A program made the translations under genes and the position numbers. DNA of 64,000 nt from Bacillus sp. V2I10. GTDB lineage: Bacteria > Bacillota > Bacilli > Bacillales > Bacillaceae. The stretch lies in NCBI RefSeq assembly GCF_030817055.1, contig NZ_JAUSYV010000002.1:248001-312000 (forward strand), in the 5' to 3' direction. How positions within the stretch are numbered: position 1 is the stretch's first letter; the number at the start of each line of letters is the position of its first letter. Positions 43,688 through 52,817 of the stretch are shown piece after piece. The notes under the pieces were generated by a model that saw nothing but the letters and a program-made list of their open reading frames with translations, searched no databases and was not told the origin of the DNA.

Positions 43688-44764
43688 TTAATTTATCTTC
43701 TTATTGTCCTTGCTATTTACAATAATTTCATAAGATTCATTTTCTAATATTGAGGATATTTCTTCTGATGTTAGAAAATCAAGAATCATTGATTCAATTT
43801 CAGTTCCAAGTGTTTTAGCTGTTGGATCAGAACTTAAGATAGAGGTCTTTATTATAATGCTCAACGGTTCACTTTTATAACTTACCCCTGTAACCTTAAA
43901 TTCCTTTTTCGACAAAAGCCCTTCAGCAATCGCAGGTATAATTTGAGCTCCTTTATCGGCTTTTGTTACCTTCACTGTTACTCTCGTTACATTAATTTTA
44001 TAATCTTTATATTTATTCGCATTTGCAACTTCTATGACCGTTTTTTCAACAGCATCTTGAATCGAATTGTAGTATTTCTTGGAACCGACTATATTTATGA
44101 AAATTGTTTTCTCCGTGGGGTCGACTTGTACCATATCAAACTTATAATCCAATTGTTTGATCTTTTTTGTAACTTCATCTTCTAGTAGGTTTTTTTCTTT
44201 CGTTTCTTCCTCATTAAGGACATAATCGCTTTTGGCTACAAATTTATTAACTTTTACGAAATATGCATCATACCCTTTTGATTTTAAAATTCCATTTACA
44301 ATCTTTTCGACATCATCTTTTACTTCATTGTAATAATCATCTGAACCCTCTATACTTACTTCAACTATTTTTTCAGGCTCGTATCGGATTCCTGTCGTAA
44401 TGTTATAACCTTTTTCCTGTAGTTCTTCGTAAATCAAGCTATCTACTGATTTAGATTGAAAAATTAAACCTAAATATGGAAAATTAGAAATTACCTTTGC
44501 CATAGTAGGAGAAACAAATGCAGAACCAACAAATAAACCAAATAAAATAATTAAAGCAAAACCAAAGTAAGTTATCTTTCTAATCAGACCGAGTTTTTTG
44601 ATATTATAAAACATATTAGGGATCTTTTTCATGCTCTCTAAATTTTCAACATCAGTCAAAATACGGTTCTTTAGTTCCCTTTTCTGTGTTTTATTCCATA
44701 TAATATCATCTTCTAACTTTTTTAGAGAATGATCATCAAAACCGTCTTCAAAATGTTTTTGCAT
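43688..44764 (-). CDS. Probable membrane anti-sigma factor with DUF4030-like repeats
   Basis: The 358-residue protein has a cytoplasmic N-terminus of about 65 residues, one membrane helix (about 66-88, KITYFGFALIILFGLFVGSAF) and a large outer part with three related segments of about 75 residues (for example VSIEGSDDYYNEVKDDVEKIV and INIVGSKKYYNSIQDAVEKTV). It overlaps the sigma factor gene by 17 bases, the usual arrangement of an ECF sigma factor and its anchored inhibitor. Confidence 0.75.
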   Translation of the reverse strand: MQKHFEDGFDDHSLKKLEDDIIWNKTQKRELKNRILTDVENLESMKKIPNMFYNIKKLGLIRKITYFGFALIILFGLFVGSAFVSPTMAKVISNFPYLGLIFQSKSVDSLIYEELQEKGYNITTGIRYEPEKIVEVSIEGSDDYYNEVKDDVEKIVNGILKSKGYDAYFVKVNKFVAKSDYVLNEEETKEKNLLEDEVTKKIKQLDYKFDMVQVDPTEKTIFINIVGSKKYYNSIQDAVEKTVIEVANANKYKDYKINVTRVTVKVTKADKGAQIIPAIAEGLLSKKEFKVTGVSYKSEPLSIIIKTSILSSDPTAKTLGTEIESMILDFLTSEEISSILENESYEIIVNSKDNKKIN

Positions 44765-45275
44765 CCAAGAACCCCTCCTTTATTAATTGTTTTTTCAGAA
44801 CTGGAATCGCCCTAAATAGCGTCGATTTAACCTTACTTTCAGACCAACTTAAAATCTTCGCGGTATCCTCAATAGAAAAACCCTTGATCTTTCTTAGAAC
44901 TATCACCTTTCTATAAGTATCTTTGATTTCACTTAACGCTTTATAAAGTTCATATGAATTCTCTTTGATTTTAATAATTTCTTCAGGCAATGGATTATGG
45001 TCTTTTTGCGAAATAAATAATTCTTTAATAAACATGCTAGGCTTACGCTTTCTTAAAAAATCAACCGTTAGATTGTGAGCAATACTAAATAACCATGTTT
45101 TTTCATTAGAATGATGTTTAAATGAGTCATAATACAAATAGGCTTTAACAAACGTATCGTGGGTCAAATCCTCTGCTTGTTGATAATCTTTAACCATCAA
45201 TAAAATAAAGGTTAAAACTGATTTACTATGTTGTTCATACCAATCTGCAATTTCTTCTTTTCTATACTCCCACAA
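44748..45275 (-). CDS. ECF-type RNA polymerase sigma factor
   Basis: A TTG start follows GGAGGGGGGATAATT. The 175-residue protein has region 2 (QQAEDLTHDTFVKAYLYYDSF, KTWLFSIAHNLTVDFLRKRK) and region 4 (YRKVIVLRKIKGFSIEDTAKILSWSESKVKSTLFRA). It would direct polymerase to a stress regulon under control of the adjacent membrane protein. A candidate self-recognised promoter was not identified with confidence. Confidence 0.9.
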   Translation of the reverse strand: MWEYRKEEIADWYEQHSKSVLTFILLMVKDYQQAEDLTHDTFVKAYLYYDSFKHHSNEKTWLFSIAHNLTVDFLRKRKPSMFIKELFISQKDHNPLPEEIIKIKENSYELYKALSEIKDTYRKVIVLRKIKGFSIEDTAKILSWSESKVKSTLFRAIPVLKKQLIKEGFLDAKTF

Positions 45276-45411
45276 AATTATCCCCCCTCCATTTCTTGAT
45301 GTTCAATACTTAGACGGAATATCGAAATAAAAGTTTTGTTTTTAAATTTTTTTATTAAATTTTATCTTCTAAAAAACCCAAAATTACATAGAGATTTCAT
45401 TCTCTCTTTTA

Positions 45412-45449
45412 AGGGTACCGCTAGCAAAATACGTATTTACAACGTTAAG
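45412..45449 (+). repeat. Solitary Tn3-family 38-bp end
   Basis: The 38 bp begin AGGGTACCGCTAGCAAAATA and end ACAACGTTAAG. They match the ends of the 3196-3433 element over most positions, with AGGG instead of GGGG. No partner repeat was found nearby, so this is a transposon-end remnant. Confidence 0.6.
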
Positions 45450-45464
45450 GATATTCCAGTATTA

Positions 45465-45507
45465 AAAATCCCAATGTCTCAGTGATATAAATGAGACATT
45501 GGGATTT
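45465..45507. terminator. Hairpin AAATCCCAATGTCTCA/TGAGACATTGGGATTT
   Basis: A 16-bp stem around a 10-base loop. It lies upstream of the sigma gene with no intact gene before it. Its style (TCTCAGTG at the loop) is shared with hairpins at 46417 and 61055. Confidence 0.6.
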
Positions 45508-45511
45508 AATT

Positions 45512-45674
45512 CTTCAACAATATGGCCCTAATGTAGAATAACGATCGAATTCGATTACTCCGTTAAACTGCCCAATTCTTACATAAAGGGGACGATACTA
45601 TGTGCTGCAATCGCCCCCGATTGTTGCATATCATTTATGTTGTCTTATCGAAAAAAAGCGCCCTATTCTTGAAT
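45512..45674. repeat. Dispersed repeat types A and B
   Basis: Type A at 45512-45585 (TATGGCCCTAATGTAGAATA through CGTTAAACTGCCC) and type B at 45612-45674 (CCGATTGTTGCATATCATTT through TTATCG). They fill the sigma-reductase gap. Confidence 0.8.
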
Positions 45675-45752
45675 AATCAACATAACTTCTATTTGCTGAA
45701 ATTGCAGAATAATTGTCTGCCTATTTTACATAATTCTCGTTCCAGAAAGTCG

Positions 45753-45801
45753 AAAAAAAGCTCAAGAAACTTTGTATAGTCAGGTTTCTTGAGCCTTTTT
45801 T
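45753..45801. terminator. Bidirectional terminator by the reductase pseudogene
   Basis: GCTCAAGAAAC and GTTTCTTGAGC form the stem, flanked by A-run and T-run. It ends the minus-strand reductase gene. Confidence 0.75.
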
Positions 45802-45816
45802 GTTTTTATTCTTTGT

Positions 45817-46329
45817 TTAGAAAAGAGAATTCAATTTGTCCTCTATTTGGTTTAGCATACCTTTTCGAGTAGCGTCATCTACTTGAGGAACACTTCCAAA
45901 GAATAAATGTTCTAACGTTTCGATACCAACAAAATCAAAAATACCTGTATCCGATGTTTTCTTTAAGGCATCCGTCATGCCAATAGAATCATAAATATCC
46001 TTTGGTGTTCCGTGTGTATTAATAATAACCCCTTTTTTCCCTGTAAGAAGTTTATTAATGTTCCCATCTTCACCATAAGCGTAAGCAAATCCATAGGAGA
46101 ACACTCGATCAATATATCCTTTTAAAATAGCTGGAAGTCCTGTCCACCAAATAGGATAAATCAATGTAATGACATCAGCTTTTGTCACAAAATTCTGTTC
46201 AGTTTTAATGTCTGCTGGAGTGGCTCCTGATTGAAAACCAGCAAAATCACTGCCTTTCAGTACAGGTTCAATACGTTCCTTGTTGCCTCTGTGATTGTTT
46301 GCAGTCTGATTTTCACTAAACGAGAGGCT
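45817..46329 (-). pseudogene. NAD(P)H-dependent flavodoxin-fold oxidoreductase lacking its N-terminus
   Basis: From residue ERIEPVLKGSDFAGFQSGATP onward the frame matches the family, with VITLIYPIWWTGLPAILKGYIDRVFSYGFAY split around the flavin site. The first 40-50 residues, including the initial FMN phosphate loop, are missing: an in-frame TAG sits at 46330-46332 and no ATG precedes the conserved part. The remaining start would be GTG at 46188, which gives only 123 residues. The gene is most likely dead. Confidence 0.75.
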
Positions 46330-46416
46330 CTAGTTCAATATGCGCTAGTAGCTTTAGAAGCACTTTAAAATATTATGGATCTTCAACAATCGGACGCTTT
46401 TTTGAAGTAACCAAAG

Positions 46417-46456
46417 CCTCATTTCTCAGTGTTGTAAGCGAGAAATGAGGTTTTTT
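46417..46456. terminator. Hairpin with T-run
   Basis: CCTCATTTCT and AGAAATGAGG pair around a loop, followed by TTTTTTATG rightward. No gene end is clearly associated. Confidence 0.65.
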
Positions 46457-46659
46457 ATGAAGTAAAGAGTACTCAATATTTACTTTTATTGGAAATTATC
46501 TGACGGACTAGAGCAAGAACCCTGTCACTACCCCTATTGCTATTGGTAGTAACCCCCTTTTATTTCAGCCGAACTCTTCTAATGAAATAAATAAAAGAAT
46601 AATTTTTCTTCAACAGTTGGAAAATAGACAGGTAACCATAAAAGAGGAGGCTTTAAACC

Positions 46660-46989
46660 ATGAACACTATTCGCAAAGTGATGATTTCTATCCTTTTCAT
46701 TTTTCTTTTACTGCCCGCAACCATTGGTCAAGCACAACCGCCAGATTATGCAAAATGGGGGAAAATTGCGGTCGAGGAGACAAAAAAACAGTATCCAAAT
46801 GCGCAGATTAGTGACTATACGTATCAAGGAAAGGTCTTCATCTCTGATGAAAGAGTCCAGTATAACTTTGAATTTTCCCTCATCACTAATCAACAAAAAA
46901 AGAAAGTACATGTATATGTTTTAGTTAACCCCAAATCGGATAAACTCATTGATGTTAATTTTGATGAGATCGAACAAGGAAGGCTCTAA
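46660..46989 (+). CDS. Secreted DUF3889 protein
   Basis: AGAGGAGG lies before the ATG. The 109-residue product has a signal peptide (about 26 residues ending GQAQ) and the DUF3889 body PDYAKWGKIAVEETKKQYP, DYTYQGK and VNPKSDKLIDVNF. B. subtilis YqzG is a relative. The function of this family is unknown; it is probably exported. Confidence 0.8.
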   Translation: MNTIRKVMISILFIFLLLPATIGQAQPPDYAKWGKIAVEETKKQYPNAQISDYTYQGKVFISDERVQYNFEFSLITNQQKKKVHVYVLVNPKSDKLIDVNFDEIEQGRL

Positions 46990-47049
46990 TGTTGCTTCTG
47001 GAAATGACTTTGACCGTCCGAATTACATAGTCATGAAAAGCAAAAAGAA

Positions 47050-47076
47050 AGGGGACTGTTTTCGACAGTCCCTTCA
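47050..47076. terminator. Terminator between convergent genes
   Basis: GGGACTGT and ACAGTCCC pair around TTTCG, flanked by AAG and CTT. Confidence 0.7.
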
Positions 47077-47100
47077 TTGTTCAATTATTGCACCCTATAG

Positions 47101-47532
47101 TTAAACAAGATTTTTAGAAAATCCTATACTTTTATCCTTATACCCCATATTTAGATAAAATTGATGTGCCCCTTTTCGTTCTTCACGATTACCACTATTT
47201 AGTCCAATGGAGATAGCTCCTTGCTCTCTTGCCCAATTTTCAGCCTGCTGTATTAGTTTTTCTCCAATTCCTTTTCTCCGATAATTTGAATCCACAACGA
47301 AGGCTATAATTCGAACATATGAACCATCATATTCATAAAATAAACTTGTACATAACCCTGCCATTCCAACAACTTTCCCATCCAATTCAGCCACTAATGT
47401 ATGATAGTTTGGATTTGCTGCAATAGCATTAAATCTTAGTTTAAACCTATCGACTGAAGTTGGATAACCAAGTTGGTCCATTAAAGAAACCAATTTAGGA
47501 ACATCATTTATCGTAGCTTCTCTTATATCCAT
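47101..47532 (-). CDS. GNAT-family N-acetyltransferase
   Basis: ATG at 47532 follows GGAGGGGAATTG (a TTG one codon earlier is possible). The 143-residue protein shows the GNAT core: VDSNYRRKGIGEKLIQQAENWA with the acetyl-CoA pyrophosphate loop RRKGIG, and GAHQFYLNMGYK. The substrate is unknown. It is a single gene. Confidence 0.88.
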   Translation of the reverse strand: MDIREATINDVPKLVSLMDQLGYPTSVDRFKLRFNAIAANPNYHTLVAELDGKVVGMAGLCTSLFYEYDGSYVRIIAFVVDSNYRRKGIGEKLIQQAENWAREQGAISIGLNSGNREERKGAHQFYLNMGYKDKSIGFSKNLV

Positions 47533-47747
47533 CAATTCCCCTCCATTTTAAATGATTCTTACTTTATTCTTCTTATCGAAATGACATTCCTTCTTCAAGA
47601 AACTTGCTTACATTAGTACAATAATTCAACAAAAATGCTTTAATCCAAGAAGGATTAAAGGGGATTAAAGCACGTTAGCACAACAAGAAAAGAGATCGCC
47701 GCAGCGATCCCATCTTTAACTCTTGCACCCGTTAGTTGAACAAGCAT

Positions 47748-48018
47748 TTATTCATCATAGGCATCTCCTAAAGGTGTAAAATTGTCTTGAAGCCAGTAAC
47801 AATGATTACCTTTATTCATTACTAAGCGTTCTAATAGTTCTGTAAAGAAATTTGCGATTACTGGGCAGCAACCACATGCCCATCATGTTAAGACTTAGTT
47901 AAGCCAGTAGGAACCTAGCAAATGACGCTAAGCAACCTTCTGCATGAGTTAATCGCTCCCCAGGCATGACAAATAAACGTCCGTTTTGAGCATTTTTTGC
48001 TGATGCAACCGTTTTCAT
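47748..48018 (-). pseudogene. Degenerate small gene, unknown family
   Basis: A start MKTVASAKNAQNGRLFVMPG runs into LTHAEGCLASFAR and then stops; a later frame reads PVIANFFTELLERLVMNKGN and HCYWLQDNFTPLGDAYDE to a stop at 47748. The two parts look like one broken gene. No family recognised. Confidence 0.4.
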
Positions 48019-48310
48019 TTTCCTTCTTCGCTCGTATACTACACACAGAATATCAAAAACGGTTTTCTTCTCATACCGGTGGGATTTTCGCTAGGCGAAA
48101 TCTCGTTTCTAAACCTTAATCCAAAAAAATAAAAATAACACCAAGAAACGATCAACAACAGAAAGTTTAACTAACCAAAAATGTACAAAGAACCAGTCAC
48201 ATCAACAGGGAATAAACTAACCAATGACATTTCACAATGTCAAAGGCCAACCCTTGATATGAATGGTCTTTTTTAGAGATTGTGTGAACTAAGGAACAAA
48301 AAACAAGAGA
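48019..48310. other. Gap with no gene recognised
   Basis: AT-rich sequence with a weak hairpin AAGGCCA/TGGTCTTTTTT near 48241-48275 pointing rightward. No open frame with a ribosome site. Confidence 0.4.
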
Positions 48311-48907
48311 TCACTTTATGCTACTGGATATAAACATTGAGGCATCTTGATTCATAAAAATACGATTTCCATGATAGAATGTCTTAATTTCAATTGATTT
48401 AAATCCAACTTCGGATAATCTTTTTTTCAGTTCTTCATGCGAAAAACCGTTATGAACTTTCGGATGATTTATTTTATCGTTTTTGTCAAAATCAATAATA
48501 ATTAGCTTGCCACCATTATTTAAAATGTTGAACAATTCATGTAAAATTTTTTTAGTATCCGGAATATGAAGAAGGACTAGTGACATTAAAACTATGTCTG
48601 CCTTAAGTTCAGGAGTTTCTTGAGTAAAATCTGAATAAAGTACTTTTGAGTTGGTAATCCCTTTGTGAGAAATTTTAGCTTTCGCAACCTCCAACATTTG
48701 TTTTGATGAATCTACCAACAAAATAGAATCTACTAAATCTGATAATTCTAAACTAATTAGACCAGTACCACTCCCATAGTCTATTAAAGATTTTGATTTA
48801 CTATTTCGTAATTCTGGTCTTACTTCCTTAACTATAACTTTAGCTAATTCAATTCTTTCTTCTGTATCATATCTTTTTGCCATCTGTTCAAAAACGTTAT
48901 TTTCCAT
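48311..48907 (-). CDS. Class I SAM-dependent methyltransferase
   Basis: The 198-residue protein has the Rossmann-type SAM motif SLIDYGSGTGLISLELSD, an acidic loop LLVDSSKQMLEVAKAKI and VLMSLVLLHIPD. GGGAGTGG lies before the start. Substrate unknown. It is a stand-alone gene. Confidence 0.88.
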   Translation of the reverse strand: MENNVFEQMAKRYDTEERIELAKVIVKEVRPELRNSKSKSLIDYGSGTGLISLELSDLVDSILLVDSSKQMLEVAKAKISHKGITNSKVLYSDFTQETPELKADIVLMSLVLLHIPDTKKILHELFNILNNGGKLIIIDFDKNDKINHPKVHNGFSHEELKKRLSEVGFKSIEIKTFYHGNRIFMNQDASMFISSSIK

Positions 48908-49313
48908 ATTCCACTCCCTATTTATTAAAAATTAAAGCTACATAGTGGTCATTATAACAAAAATTAAAACCTTAAGGGGCTATTCTCCCCCTCAAACCCT
49001 TTCGTATATACCCCGGTGGGCGCGGAAAGTCTACATAAACAATCTCGTATATTCCTTTCTTATCGAAGCAAATGTTAGATGGCCTAAGAATAATATTCTC
49101 CTCTGCTTATGTCATTTGTTGTTCCACTAAACTGCCATATAGTTTAAGTAAATTTCTTCACAATCTCTTCTAAAATATCCATTTATTTTGAAAATGAGTT
49201 ACTCAACAATCTGGCCCGTTTGCTTAATAAGAAAAAATCATACATAATCAATCCAATAAATCTTAAATTTTATACACTTTGTTCTATCCTGATACTTGGA
49301 GGGTTTTTTTTGA
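48908..49313. other. Gap with dispersed repeat fragments
   Basis: Pieces such as CAATCTGGCCCGTTTGC (49200-49216) belong to the GGCC repeat family. A promoter for the YibE/F operon probably lies near 49260-49295. No gene seen. Confidence 0.4.
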
Positions 49314-50447
49314 ATGTTAAAAGTAAACAAATTTAAAAAAATGTCTTATAAACAAATTATTATGTACACCATAATAGGACTTTGTTTTGTCGCCTCTGTT
49401 TTTTTTGTTAATCACAATTATTCATTCTATGAACGTCCAATAGCCGAAGTTATTGATACCAAACTAGAAAATACCTCTGAAATGGTTGATATACATAATA
49501 ATGAAGATAAGCTATTCACACAGAGTATAATAGCAGAGTTAAAAAATGGAGAAAATAAAGGGCAGCTTATCCATTTAACGAATGAGTATTCATCCTCTAG
49601 AGCGTTTGATCAAGAATACCATGTCGGAAATGAATTGTTTGTTTCGATTAATACGAACACAGAAGAAAATACAGGTTTAACTGGAACCATAAAAGATGTA
49701 AAACGTGATAAATACGTTTTGATTATAGCTTGGATTTTTATCTTGACATTACTTATCGTTGGAAAAAAGCAAGGACTGTTTTCTATTATAAGTTTGGTAG
49801 TCAATGCTGCATTGTTATCGTATGCATTAGATATTTATCTGAATACATCAGGCATCAGTTTGGTATTGATTTGCAGTATAAGTGCTATTTTCTTTACTTT
49901 TATTTCTTTATTACTCGTTAACGGTTTTAATGGAAAAACATATGCAGCTATTATTGCGACTCTGCTAGGAACGTTTATATCGCTGTTAATTACCTATCTT
50001 GTTATGTGGTTAACTTCAGGAAATGGCCTTCGATATGAAGAAATGCAATTTCTAACTCGTCCTCCACAAATGGTGTTTATGGCGGGGGTATTAGTAGGAT
50101 CTTTAGGAGCTGTAATGGATGTAGCCATTACAATGTCTTCGTCTATATATGGGTTGTATGAAAAGAATAACAACATACCAATAAAAGCACTTAAAACTTC
50201 AGGAATGAATATTGGGAAAGATATTATGGGAACCATGACAAATATTTTGTTTTTTGCATATATAAGTGGTTCGATTCCAATGCTTATTTTGTATTTGAAG
50301 AATGCTTCTCCATTGGCGTTTACCCTTTCCATGAACCTTTCATTGGAATTGGCTAGAGCTTTAGCTGGTGGTATTGGAATCGTGTTAACTATTCCAATCG
50401 GTCTATATACCTCTATTTTTTTCATTAATCGAAAGAGGGCACGATAA
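49314..50447 (+). CDS. YibE/F-family membrane protein (first)
   Basis: GGAGGG precedes the ATG. The 377-residue protein has an N-terminal helix, an outside domain of about 100 residues, and then about eight helices. Motifs GSLGAVMDVAITMSSSIYG and SGMNIGKDIMGTMTNILFFAYI are diagnostic of YibE/F. The family is found in Gram-positive bacteria, often as a pair as here; the function is not firmly known. The stop overlaps the next start (ATAATGA). Confidence 0.85.
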   Translation: MLKVNKFKKMSYKQIIMYTIIGLCFVASVFFVNHNYSFYERPIAEVIDTKLENTSEMVDIHNNEDKLFTQSIIAELKNGENKGQLIHLTNEYSSSRAFDQEYHVGNELFVSINTNTEENTGLTGTIKDVKRDKYVLIIAWIFILTLLIVGKKQGLFSIISLVVNAALLSYALDIYLNTSGISLVLICSISAIFFTFISLLLVNGFNGKTYAAIIATLLGTFISLLITYLVMWLTSGNGLRYEEMQFLTRPPQMVFMAGVLVGSLGAVMDVAITMSSSIYGLYEKNNNIPIKALKTSGMNIGKDIMGTMTNILFFAYISGSIPMLILYLKNASPLAFTLSMNLSLELARALAGGIGIVLTIPIGLYTSIFFINRKRAR

Positions 50448-51223
50448 TGAATGTATTAGTGTTGCTAGCAACTATTTTATTTATATTGATGATACTTATT
50501 GGTGGAAAAAAAGGAGCTAGGTCTTTTATTGCTCTCTTCTTAAACTTTGCTGTGTTGTTTCTAACAATCCTTTTTATGACAGATCCACATGTTAATCCGA
50601 TTATCTTAACAGTAATTGCATCTACATTGATTAGTTGTATTACTCTCTTTTTTATTAATGAAGTGAATCGTAAAACAGCAACAGCGTTCTTTTCTACTAT
50701 TATCACAATTGTGATTTTACTCTTTTTTATTCTCTTCGTGACAGAAAATGCAATGATTCAGGGATTTGGCGAGGAAGAAACGGAGGAGCTTGGCATATTT
50801 TCCCTTTATATCGGAGTGGATTTTGCTAAAATTGGAGCTGCAGTGGTTATTATGAGTACAATAGGTGCGATTACGGATGTTGCGATTTCCATTGCCTCTC
50901 CAATGCGCGAAATATTGAATCATAATCCACTAATTAGTAGGAAAGCTTTATATAGATCTGGAATAAGTATTGGGAAGGATATCTTAGGAACCAATACGAA
51001 TACGTTATTTTTTGCCTTCTTTGGAGGCTATCTCGGATTGCTCATCTGGTTTAAAGATTTATCTTATTCTGTTGGCGATATCGTAAATTCAAAAGTATTT
51101 AGTGCTGAAATGATCACTATATTTTGTGCCGGAATTGGCATAGCTCTAATTATTCCAATTACTTCCTGGATTACTGCCTATTTTTTAGTGAAAACAAGAG
51201 AAAATAACGAGACATTTAAATAG
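50447..51223 (+). CDS. YibE/F-family membrane protein (second)
   Basis: The 258-residue protein lacks the large outer domain and consists of seven or eight helices with STIGAITDVAISIASPMREI and SGISIGKDILGTNTNTLFFAF, paralogous to the upstream gene. The pair overlap, so they are likely a heteromeric complex. A terminator follows at 51368. Confidence 0.85.
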   Translation: MNVLVLLATILFILMILIGGKKGARSFIALFLNFAVLFLTILFMTDPHVNPIILTVIASTLISCITLFFINEVNRKTATAFFSTIITIVILLFFILFVTENAMIQGFGEEETEELGIFSLYIGVDFAKIGAAVVIMSTIGAITDVAISIASPMREILNHNPLISRKALYRSGISIGKDILGTNTNTLFFAFFGGYLGLLIWFKDLSYSVGDIVNSKVFSAEMITIFCAGIGIALIIPITSWITAYFLVKTRENNETFK

Positions 51224-51367
51224 GTTTTATGACAGGAAAGACCACAAAGTACATGGGAACTGATACTTTAACTTTTGACATCAATCCGAATCTATTCGGC
51301 CTTAATGAAAATGATAGTTACCCAGTTATTAAATTACTTCATTATAAACAATGGGAACCCAAAAATT

Positions 51368-51400
51368 AAGAGACCTCTTTTAAAAAGGAGGTCTTTAAAA
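51368..51400. terminator. Terminator after the YibE/F pair
   Basis: AGACCTCTTTT and AAAAGGAGGTCT form the stem, followed by TTAAAA. Confidence 0.7.
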
Positions 51401-51543
51401 CTATTCTGCCACTTTGGTTTTAGTACAATCCTTCACAAACTCGCCATACTAATGCTAATATAAATATACAATTTGGTTTGAGATTCTTATTCAATTAAAT
51501 GGCCCCTATAATACAAAAAGAGCACAATTCTTATTACAGAAAA

Positions 51544-51655
51544 GCCCCCGTTTGTTGAATATCATTTATGTTGTCTTATCGAAGATAAGCGCCCTTTTCT
51601 GGAATACCTAAAATATGATTTCAATCTTAAAATCAATTAATTCTTCTTTCACTAA
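51544..51655. repeat. Dispersed repeat types B and C
   Basis: Type B (51544-51600) followed directly by type C (51589-51655), the latter identical over 67 bp to 39861-39927. The two copies are about 12 kb apart. Confidence 0.85.
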
Positions 51656-51722
51656 CGCCCCCGTTTGATAACGCCCCCGTTTGTTTAAGAACATTTCTTC
51701 ACAATCTGTTACTTTTCTTCAT

Positions 51723-52625
51723 TTAACCGTAGTTCTCTCTCATTCGGTTTATATCTACTCTAGGTGGAAAGCCAAACATTCGGGAATATTCTCGACTGAA
51801 TTGAGATTGACTTTCGTACCCCACCCTGAATGCAACATCAGCTACAACTGTTGACTCAGCTAATAATAAGCGTCTAGCTTCCTGCAATCTCAGTTGTTTC
51901 TGAAACTGAATGGGACTCATAGCCGTTACCTCTTTAAAATGTCGATGTAGCGATGATACACTCATATTCGCTATTTCGGCAAGCCCTTCAATTTGAAAAG
52001 GCTTTTCATAATTATTAATGATATGGTCTATAACCTCTCTTATTCTAGAGGCATTGCTTCCTTCTAATGCCATTTGTTCAAGCGCTTCGCCATGTGGCCC
52101 TTGTAAAATCCAATAGATAATTTCTTTTTTAAATAATGGAGCAAGAACGGGGATATGTTTCTGATTTTCTACTAGAGAAGCTAGTCTGAGTACTGCATCC
52201 AACAAAGAAGGTTCTACTTCGCTAACAAACATAGCTCGTTTAGTGTTCTTCCCCTGTTCAAATTGAATGTCTGTTTCATTTAATACTTCTAAAACTTGGC
52301 TCGGTGTAAATTCAATTTTGAGAGCTAGATAGGGAGATTCTGCTGAGGCTTTAATTACTTGTCCTGTAACTGGTAAGTCAACGGATGCAACAATATAATT
52401 TCCAGGACCGTACAAAAAGCGTTCCTCTCCCAATAATACCTCCTTCTCTCCTTGGAGGATAATGCAAAAAGACGGCTCGTTAACTCGAGAAATTGGTTCA
52501 GTAATAATGGATTCACGGATGAGAAATAAAGATGGAATAGGCGTCGGATGAACACCATCCTGTTTTGAAAAGCGCTCAATAAGATTAGCAAGTTCATATT
52601 GCTGTTTATAGGTTTTCTCAGACAT
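51723..52625 (-). CDS. AraC-family transcription regulator
   Basis: ATG at 52625 follows AAGGAG and gives 300 residues beginning MSEKTYKQQYELANLIERF. The N-terminal part fits the AraC-type N domain (IPSLFLIRESIITEPISRV, EPSFCIILQGEKEV), and the C-terminal two helix-turn-helices include NMSVSSLHRHFKEVT and VAFRVGYESQSQFSREYSRMFG. It is divergent from an aldo/keto reductase gene, its likely target. Confidence 0.9.
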   Translation of the reverse strand: MSEKTYKQQYELANLIERFSKQDGVHPTPIPSLFLIRESIITEPISRVNEPSFCIILQGEKEVLLGEERFLYGPGNYIVASVDLPVTGQVIKASAESPYLALKIEFTPSQVLEVLNETDIQFEQGKNTKRAMFVSEVEPSLLDAVLRLASLVENQKHIPVLAPLFKKEIIYWILQGPHGEALEQMALEGSNASRIREVIDHIINNYEKPFQIEGLAEIANMSVSSLHRHFKEVTAMSPIQFQKQLRLQEARRLLLAESTVVADVAFRVGYESQSQFSREYSRMFGFPPRVDINRMRENYG

Positions 52626-52817
52626 AAATTTATTCTCCTTTTTCTTCATCTTCGGTTCATTGTATCTGATATTCATTGAATAAGTAAGAGGTCTTGAGAG
52701 GATTAGGCAAAAACTTGATAGTAATGTGATAAGGGTTTCTTTATTATTTATGACATAATTAGTTGTAAATAGGTCATGATAAACGCGGCAAATAAACAAA
52801 AGAGAGGAAAAAATCAA

